Positions 57,437 through 64,000 of a stretch of 64,000 bases of DNA are shown here, in pieces. The stretch's first letter is position 1. Every line of letters starts with the position of its first letter. The notes below the pieces were generated by a model. The model had not been told where the DNA came from. It did not search any database and saw nothing but the letters and a program-made list of their open reading frames with translations. Source of the stretch: Natronobacillus azotifigens. Lineage in GTDB: Bacteria > Bacillota > Bacilli > Bacillales > Amphibacillaceae. The position numbers and the translations under genes were made by a program. The stretch covers positions 1 through 64,000 of the forward strand of contig NZ_JAPRAT010000004.1 in assembly GCF_026805325.1 (NCBI RefSeq), in the 5' to 3' direction.

Positions 57437-57879
57437 AAGTGATTTTTCAAAAAGACGTAAAAGGTAAAGGGAAAAAAGGAGAAGTTAAGAACGTTTCCGA
57501 GGGCTATGCTCGCAATTACCTACTAAAAAACAATTTAGCTATCGAAGCGACTCCCGGAAACTTGAAAGGCTTAGAAGCTCAAAAAAATAAAGAACAAAAA
57601 CAAGAGCAAGAAATTGTTACAGAGGCAAAACAATTGAAAGAAAAGCTCGCGAATATGGAAGTGGAAGTAAAAACAAAAGCTGGTGAAGGTGGACGATTAT
57701 TTGGATCGATTACCAGCAAACAAATTGCAGAAGAGTTAAAGAAAAAGCACCAAATCAAAATGGACAAACGTAAGATTGAATTGGATCAACCAATCCGATC
57801 ACTAGGCTATACAAATGTCCCAGTAAAACTTCATCCTGAAGTAACGGGAACCATCAAAGTCCATGTAATCGAAGAATAA
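57433..57879 (+). CDS. rplI: 50S ribosomal protein L9
   Basis: A 148-residue protein with the N-terminal RNA-binding domain [18 protein letters not shown], a long connecting helix (about 40-75, Glu/Lys-rich) and a C-terminal domain. It overlaps gdpP by 4 nt (ATGA), so the two are translationally coupled. dnaC follows after 66 bp. Confidence 0.97.
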   Translation: MKVIFQKDVKGKGKKGEVKNVSEGYARNYLLKNNLAIEATPGNLKGLEAQKNKEQKQEQEIVTEAKQLKEKLANMEVEVKTKAGEGGRLFGSITSKQIAEELKKKHQIKMDKRKIELDQPIRSLGYTNVPVKLHPEVTGTIKVHVIEE

Positions 57880-57945
57880 GAGAAACGAATGGGAGGGGTT
57901 ATTCCCTCCCATTCCGTGATTTTTATGAGAGAGGAGCGGGGTTAC

Positions 57946-59313
57946 ATGAGTGAAGCATGGAGTGAACAACGCACACCACCACATAATATTGAAGCGGAAC
58001 AGGCAGTTCTAGGCGCAATATTTTTAGAGCCAGATGCAATGTCATCCGCCTCGGAAATTCTATTGTCGACTGATTTTTACCGCGCTGGACATCAGCGTAT
58101 TTTTAAAATAATGGAACAATTATCAGATCGTGGTGAACCTATTGATCTAGTAACGGTAACCACCGCTTTATCTAACGAAAAATTACTAGAGGAAATTGGT
58201 GGCGTGTCTTATTTAAGTGACTTAGCAAATGCCGTGCCAACCGCAGCAAATGTTAATTATTATGCGAAAATTGTGGAAGAGAAAGCATTACTAAGACGTT
58301 TAATTCGAACAGCAACAGATATCGTAACAGAAAGTTTCACAAAAGAAGACGAAGTGGAAGAAGTTTTAAGTGAAGCGGAGAAAAACATTTTAGAGGTTTC
58401 AAATCGAAAAAATGCTGGAGCATTTAAAAATATTAAAGACGTATTGATTGATGTTTATGATAATATAGAGAAATTACATCAAAGCAGTGCAGATGTAACA
58501 GGAATTCCAACAGGCTTTCGAGACTTGGATACTATCACATCAGGATTTCAGCGAAACGATTTAATTATCGTAGCAGCCCGTCCTTCTGTGGGAAAGACTG
58601 CATTTGCGCTAAATATTGCGCAAAACGTAGCGATTAAAACTGATGAAAATGTCGCGATATTTAGTTTGGAGATGGGTGCTGATCAGTTGGTGAATCGTAT
58701 GCTATGTGCGGAAGGAAATATTGATGCACAAAGACTACGTACTGGTAGCCTAGAGGCAGACGATTGGGGAAAACTAACGATGGCAATGGGGAGTTTATCC
58801 AATGCCGGTATTTTTATTGATGATTCACCAGGAATTCGGGTCAATGAAATCCGCTCCAAGTGTCGTCGCCTCAAGCAAGAGCATGGCTTAGGTATGATTT
58901 TAATTGATTACTTACAATTGATTTCAGGAAGTGGAGCAAGTGCGAAAGAAAATCGTCAACAAGAGGTTTCAGAAATTTCTCGTTCCCTAAAAGGGTTAGC
59001 ACGGGAGTTAAACATTCCTGTCATTGCGCTATCACAGCTATCTCGTGGGGTAGAACAGAGACAAGACAAGCGTCCGATGATGTCCGATTTACGGGAATCA
59101 GGAAGTATTGAGCAGGATGCCGATATTGTTGGCTTCTTGTATCGAGATGACTATTATGATAAAGAATCGGAAAAACAAAATATTATTGAAATCATTATTG
59201 CGAAACAACGTAACGGCCCGGTAGGAACAGTAGAACTTGCATTTGTAAAAGAATACAACAAGTTCGTAGATATCGATCATCGTTACCAAGAGGCAGATAT
59301 TCCACCTGCATAA
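57946..59313 (+). CDS. dnaC: replicative DNA helicase (DnaB family, DnaC in B. subtilis)
   Basis: The hexameric helicase loaded at oriC by DnaA, DnaB and DnaD/DnaI. The 455 residues have the N-terminal DnaG-binding domain (NIEAEQAVLGAI) and the RecA-like core with Walker A ARPSVGKTAF, DYLQLI, and the arginine-finger region SQLSRGVEQR. ATG at 57946 follows GAGGAG; the longer frame precedes that site. A terminator follows. Confidence 0.97.
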   Translation: MSEAWSEQRTPPHNIEAEQAVLGAIFLEPDAMSSASEILLSTDFYRAGHQRIFKIMEQLSDRGEPIDLVTVTTALSNEKLLEEIGGVSYLSDLANAVPTAANVNYYAKIVEEKALLRRLIRTATDIVTESFTKEDEVEEVLSEAEKNILEVSNRKNAGAFKNIKDVLIDVYDNIEKLHQSSADVTGIPTGFRDLDTITSGFQRNDLIIVAARPSVGKTAFALNIAQNVAIKTDENVAIFSLEMGADQLVNRMLCAEGNIDAQRLRTGSLEADDWGKLTMAMGSLSNAGIFIDDSPGIRVNEIRSKCRRLKQEHGLGMILIDYLQLISGSGASAKENRQQEVSEISRSLKGLARELNIPVIALSQLSRGVEQRQDKRPMMSDLRESGSIEQDADIVGFLYRDDYYDKESEKQNIIEIIIAKQRNGPVGTVELAFVKEYNKFVDIDHRYQEADIPPA

Positions 59314-59328
59314 TGAATAATACAGAAG

Positions 59329-59356
59329 AAGCGTCTCGAATGAGGCGCTTTTTTTG
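59329..59356 (+). terminator. terminator after dnaC
   Basis: AAGCGTCTC pairs with GAGGCGCTT (one G-T pair) and is followed by a T-tract ending near 59356. Confidence 0.8.
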
Positions 59357-59409
59357 TTATATAGCTTAGAAAAAAGAATTTATAAGTCGCCGAGGCTAGA
59401 AAACGGAAT

Positions 59410-59457
59410 AAAAGTCGAACAAATACAGCGTAAACGACTAGTAATGTTCGTTAGTTG
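59410..59457. promoter_or_regulatory. possible PurBox pair upstream of purA
   Basis: AAAGTCGAACAAAT contains CGAAC at 59416-59420, and GTAATGTTCGTTAG contains the inverted GTTCG at 59446-59450. The 25-bp separation is near that of paired PurBoxes bound by Bacillus PurR. Each box has a mismatch to CCGAAC. It lies just upstream of the purA -35. Confidence 0.5.
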
Positions 59458-59458
59458 A

Positions 59459-59487
59459 TTGACATTCCTCCTATAGCTTGGTAAACT
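59459..59487 (+). promoter_or_regulatory. sigma-A promoter of purA
   Basis: A perfect TTGACA (59459-59464), a 17-bp spacer and TAAACT (59482-59487). The predicted leader is about 75 nt. Confidence 0.7.
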
Positions 59488-59544
59488 ATTTGTGGCAATA
59501 AAGTAGAATGAGTGGAAAATAAATCATAGAAAAAATAATTGTAA

Positions 59545-60861
<1,317 letters not shown>

Positions 60862-60876
60862 TGTAGGTACGAATAG

Positions 60877-60920
60877 AAAGAGTACAACCTCCAATTATGT
60901 TTAGAGGTTGTACTCTTTCT
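60877..60920. terminator. terminator after purA
   Basis: A 15-bp perfect stem, AAAGAGTACAACCTC (60877-60891) with GAGGTTGTACTCTTT (60904-60918), then T residues. It can also serve the convergent GNAT gene. Confidence 0.88.
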
Positions 60921-61056
60921 TAATGTCTTATCATTTTTATAAATATCTTCAATGAAAATTCTTGATGCTTGATGATGAATCTATCGTGCTTGTCTTCCTA
61001 ACCCTCTCGTTAGCACTACAATACTTGCCACCGTTTAGTACACGTTGCATTTTTTA

Positions 61057-61515
61057 TCACCGATCTAAGTCTTGAGATAGACGAATCATATCCCTGCAAT
61101 GAATCCCATTTTCAAAAATCTTTCCTGGATAATGCTTAACAAAAAAGTCGATATCGACACCAATAATTCGAAACCCACATTTTTGATAAAGAGACAGTTG
61201 TCCTATGCTTGAATTTCCAGTACCTATTTCAATTTTTTTGTAGCCTTTTGCCTTAGCGACCGTAATTGCATTCAATACCAACTGTTTCCCTATCCCTCTG
61301 CCCTGCTGTTTTTCTAGGACTGCCACATTCACTAGTTCAACTGTCTCTGGTCTTGTTGGAAGTAGTACATAAACTCCAACAATTTTCTGTTTACATTCGG
61401 CTACGAAACAATCACCCCTGTTGATATAATCTTCAACAATTTGTTGGGAAGGGTCAGCCAATAGCAACAATTCCATTGGAGGTTTTTCCTCTTTGTTAAG
61501 TTTTCTAATTTCCAT
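61057..61515 (-). CDS. GNAT family N-acetyltransferase
   Basis: A 152-residue acetyltransferase. The acetyl-CoA motif is QGRGIGKQLV (Q/RxxGxG/A), followed by the typical GTGNSSIGQLSLYQKCGFR. The acceptor is unknown. ATG at 61513-61515 follows AAAGGGGA; a longer frame adds 20 unsupported residues. It stands alone on the minus strand between purA and the M23 gene. Nothing further is seen in 61576-61930. Confidence 0.85.
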   Translation of the reverse strand: MEIRKLNKEEKPPMELLLLADPSQQIVEDYINRGDCFVAECKQKIVGVYVLLPTRPETVELVNVAVLEKQQGRGIGKQLVLNAITVAKAKGYKKIEIGTGNSSIGQLSLYQKCGFRIIGVDIDFFVKHYPGKIFENGIHCRDMIRLSQDLDR

Positions 61516-61996
61516 TTCAATCCCCTTTAGCCCATTATCACTTACATAGAACTGCGTTATTATTAAATCTTCCACGTAGCTAACGTAAGTGTATCATAGG
61601 TTGGCGTAGTAAGGACATTACGTATACTCGTCATTGCTGTTGCTCTGCTAGTTTGAAGATCTCACACTTATTATCAACTTTCATCTAATTAATCCTATTA
61701 AAGAGCATTACTTTCTATCTAGTTTCCTTATCAACAAAAAGAGTGAAGAGTCTTTCTATTAGAGATTAAATTCTATTAATACGTTAACAAAAAATGAAAT
61801 ATGGCCGTAACATAGTTTGATAAAAATAGGAAAACAACCACGAAAAAGCCAGTATATTGGAAAACATCTGGTAGCAATTATACAGTTTCGTTACATTGAT
61901 AGAAAAGGGGTTTAAAAACTATCATTCCCTATGGTAACCTACAATAGGTATTTAGAACGATTAATGAACGTAGCGTATCAGGGGGATTTATCTATT

Positions 61997-63430
61997 ATGG
62001 TGAAAAAAAGTAGAAATCAAAATAAGCAGCCCAGCTCTTTATGGATTGTCGCAGTACTAATAATGATTATTGGTGTAACACTTACCTTGCAAGAAACTTA
62101 TGCAGAGGAAGATAACGACAATCGGTTGGAGACAATTTATCATGTATATCTAAATCAACACCATGTTGGATCTGTTGATAGCAAAGAAGTAGTCGCTACC
62201 TTTATTGAACAATCCATCGAGGAGAAAGAAGAAGATGGAGAACATTCTTATGCATTAAAACAAGAGATACACTATATACCAGAACGTGTATTTCAACACA
62301 ATACAAGTAACGATCTAGTTTTAGATCAACTAGAAGAAGAGATTATTATTCAAGTTGCAGCTACTGGTATACAAATCGGTGATGAAATAGTTGGTTATTT
62401 TGCTGAGCTTGAAGAAGCTGAACAAGTAATTCATGAATACAAAACACAATACGTTGATGAAGAAACACTAGCTATCCTTGATGGGGATCAAGAAGAAAAA
62501 AAACTATCAACCAATGGCTCTATTATATTAGACGTTACCTTGTCCGAAGAAGTTACATATGAAGAGGCAGTAATTTCAGAAAAAGATCTATTATCGATCG
62601 AAGAAGGTATTGAACTATTAAATAAAGGAACGTTAGAAGATCAAATTCATGAAGTTGTTGAGGGTAATACGTTATCATCAATAGCAGCAAACTATAATTT
62701 AACGGTAGAGACATTAATAGAATTAAATCCATCGTTATCAGAAGAGAGTCTACTACAACTTGGTCAAGAAATTAATGTAACTGATTATGCACCATTTGTG
62801 GATGTCATCGTGATACAAGAAGAACTTGTAGAACAGACCATCTCTTATCAAAAGGAAACGAAAGATACAGATGAGCTGTTTCGTGGAGAATCAAGCGTAA
62901 CACAGTCAGGTCAAGATGGAAAAAAAGAAGTTCATTATGAATTAGAAATAGTGAATGGTAAAGTTACAAATAGAGAAGTGTTAAACGAAGAAATTGTAAA
63001 AGAAGCAGTGAATGAAATAACGTTACGAGGCACAAAAGTTATTCCATCAAGAGGGACAGGTGATTTTGCATGGCCAGCAGTTGGCGGTCGAGTTACAAGT
63101 CATTATGGACCAAGATGGGGAAGCCACCATGACGGAATCGATATTGCAGGTGTGTCTGATCGATCGATCATAGCCTCTGATAATGGAGTGGTTGAGTATG
63201 CAGGATGGCACAATGGTGGCTATGGAAATAAGGTAATAATTAACCATAACAATGGTTACAAAACCGTGTATGCTCATCTCGAGTCCATTGATGTTAGTGT
63301 AGGTCAAACAGTCCCTAAAGGAACTACAATCGGGATTATGGGAACAACAGGTAGATCTACTGGTATTCATTTGCACTTTGAAGTATACCGAAATGGTTCA
63401 ACCATTGATCCAATGAGCGTATTACAATAA
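61997..63430 (+). CDS. LysM-G5-M23 cell-wall metalloendopeptidase
   Basis: A 477-residue secreted or membrane-anchored peptidoglycan hydrolase. An N-terminal hydrophobic segment (about 15-33) is followed by an acidic region, a LysM domain (about 217-263, VVEGNTLSSIAANYNLTVET), a G5 domain and a LytM/M23 domain. The zinc ligands lie in HHDGIDIAG and HLHFEVYRNG. ATG at 61997 follows GGGGGA; earlier starts lack a site. It lies just ahead of walR, whose regulon controls such hydrolases in bacilli. Repeat copy H and a terminator follow. Confidence 0.87.
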   Translation: MVKKSRNQNKQPSSLWIVAVLIMIIGVTLTLQETYAEEDNDNRLETIYHVYLNQHHVGSVDSKEVVATFIEQSIEEKEEDGEHSYALKQEIHYIPERVFQHNTSNDLVLDQLEEEIIIQVAATGIQIGDEIVGYFAELEEAEQVIHEYKTQYVDEETLAILDGDQEEKKLSTNGSIILDVTLSEEVTYEEAVISEKDLLSIEEGIELLNKGTLEDQIHEVVEGNTLSSIAANYNLTVETLIELNPSLSEESLLQLGQEINVTDYAPFVDVIVIQEELVEQTISYQKETKDTDELFRGESSVTQSGQDGKKEVHYELEIVNGKVTNREVLNEEIVKEAVNEITLRGTKVIPSRGTGDFAWPAVGGRVTSHYGPRWGSHHDGIDIAGVSDRSIIASDNGVVEYAGWHNGGYGNKVIINHNNGYKTVYAHLESIDVSVGQTVPKGTTIGIMGTTGRSTGIHLHFEVYRNGSTIDPMSVLQ

Positions 63431-63439
63431 TGTATCTTC

Positions 63440-63555
63440 ATAAAGTGAAACTTCAATCAGCATGGATTTTAGGTATTTCTTCACTGATTGTTAGCCTTAA
63501 AGGATAACCTAGAGGCCCTTGAATCATCCGGGGTGCTAGCATCTGTTGCTCTGGT
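63440..63555 (-). repeat. TTTAT-flanked dispersed repeat, copy H (internally deleted)
   Basis: About 116 bp, read on the minus strand. Both ends are preserved: ACCAGAGCAAC after TTTAT (63556-63560) and TTTCACTTTAT (63440-63450). The core GGATGATTCAAGGGCCTCTA and the CAATCAGTG hairpin remain, but hairpin 1 is deleted. It lies between the M23 stop and its terminator, as copy D does for dacA. Confidence 0.82.
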
Positions 63556-63563
63556 ATAAAAGA

Positions 63564-63598
63564 AAACCCTTGTCATAAAATGGTGGCAAGGGTTTATC
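63564..63598 (+). terminator. terminator of the M23 endopeptidase gene
   Basis: AAACCCTTG (63564-63572) pairs with CAAGGGTTT (63587-63595), with inner CCA/TGG-type pairing weak. It lies 134 bp past the stop because copy H is interposed. Confidence 0.65.
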
Positions 63599-63777
63599 TG
63601 TATTCTTTGGAGCTAAGGTTAGCGTATTAGCATCCACATGCTAATACAAACTAGTCAGTGAAAAAACGGACGATTCCACAAAATTGAAGTTTTTCTTTCT
63701 GGAAAAGACTTTTTCAAGGAAATGAGATAGAATAGGAAATGAAGAAATTTTTTCTCAATGATAAGGAGGCTTAACCA

Positions 63778-64000
63778 ATGAGTCAAAAAATATTAGTAGT
63801 TGATGATGAGAAGCCGATTGCAGATATATTAAAGTTTAATCTAGAAAAAGAAGGCTATGATGTAGTATGCGCCTATGATGGAGAACAAGCAATTGAACTA
63901 ACAAAGCAAGAGAATCCAGATTTGTTGTTGCTTGATATTATGTTACCCGTTATGGATGGTAATGAAGTTTGTCGAGAAATTAGAAAGACACACAACATGC
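63778..64000 (+). CDS. walR: two-component response regulator WalR (YycF), partial
   Basis: The essential cell-wall response regulator, cut by the window edge after about 74 codons. The receiver domain begins [20 protein letters not shown], with the acidic pocket DD, the phospho-acceptor Asp in [12 protein letters not shown], and VCREIRK. AAGGAGG precedes the ATG. The walK-walH-walI genes would follow outside. The close match to WalR in the first 60 residues and its place after purA make this secure. Confidence 0.95.
   Translation, partial: MSQKILVVDDEKPIADILKFNLEKEGYDVVCAYDGEQAIELTKQENPDLLLLDIMLPVMDGNEVCREIRKTHNM

Overview
The window is the replication-origin region of a low-GC, endospore-forming member of the Bacillaceae. 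The evidence is the gene order: rpmH-rnpA-yidC-jag-mnmE-mnmG-rsmG-noc-soj-spo0J-yyaC-ychF-rpsF-ssb-rpsR ... yybS-gdpP-rplI-dnaC-purA ... walR on one side, and dnaA-dnaN-yaaA-recF-remB-gyrB-gyrA ... guaB-dacA-pdxS-pdxT-serS-dck/dgk-yaaH-tadA-scr-dnaX-yaaK-recR-yaaL-bofA on the other. Sporulation genes (bofA, yaaH, yyaC) point to a spore former. An FNR/FLP-type operon and an isolated rnfC-rnfD pair would suit a facultative anaerobe. The species cannot be named from this window.

Layout. oriC is split around dnaA. A DnaA-box cluster lies at 31.4-31.9 kb between dnaA and rpmH. DnaA boxes, DnaA-trios and an AT-rich unwinding zone lie at 29.8-30.0 kb between dnaA and dnaN. Replication leaves in both directions: genes left of 31.4 kb are mostly on the minus strand and genes right of 31.9 kb mostly on the plus strand. 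Exceptions are yaaH, dgk-dck, yyaC, a MATE transporter, a HAD hydrolase and a GNAT protein. The left edge carries what look like tandem rrn promoters, so an rRNA operon probably begins just outside. The right edge cuts walR after about 74 codons.

Functional groups. DNA replication and repair: dnaA, dnaN, recF, gyrB, gyrA, dnaX, recR, yaaK, ssb, dnaC. Chromosome segregation: noc, soj, spo0J and three parS sites. Translation and RNA: serS with a T-box leader, tRNA-Ser(UGA), tadA, SRP RNA, rnpA, mnmE, mnmG, rsmG, rpmH, rpsF, rpsR, rplI, ychF. Nucleotide and cofactor metabolism: guaB, purA, dck, dgk, pdxS, pdxT, proC. Envelope and signalling: dacA, yidC, an M23/LysM/G5 endopeptidase, gdpP, walR. 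Accessory: an HMA protein/P-type ATPase/FNR-like operon at 15.6-18.5 kb, rnfC-rnfD at 49.2-51.5 kb and a degenerate HD-GYP protein after gyrA.

The least expected content is in the intergenic DNA. Two dispersed repeat families recur. The first has eight copies of about 110-177 bp, each with two hairpins and no terminal inverted repeats. Most copies are flanked by TTTAT on both sides, which resembles non-autonomous IS200/IS605-type elements. The second has three modular elements in which a variable number of 52-bp units sits between conserved flanks, an architecture like BOX elements. One copy of the first family is inserted inside an element of the second, and the empty site can be reconstructed base by base. 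No transposase, CRISPR array or prophage was found.
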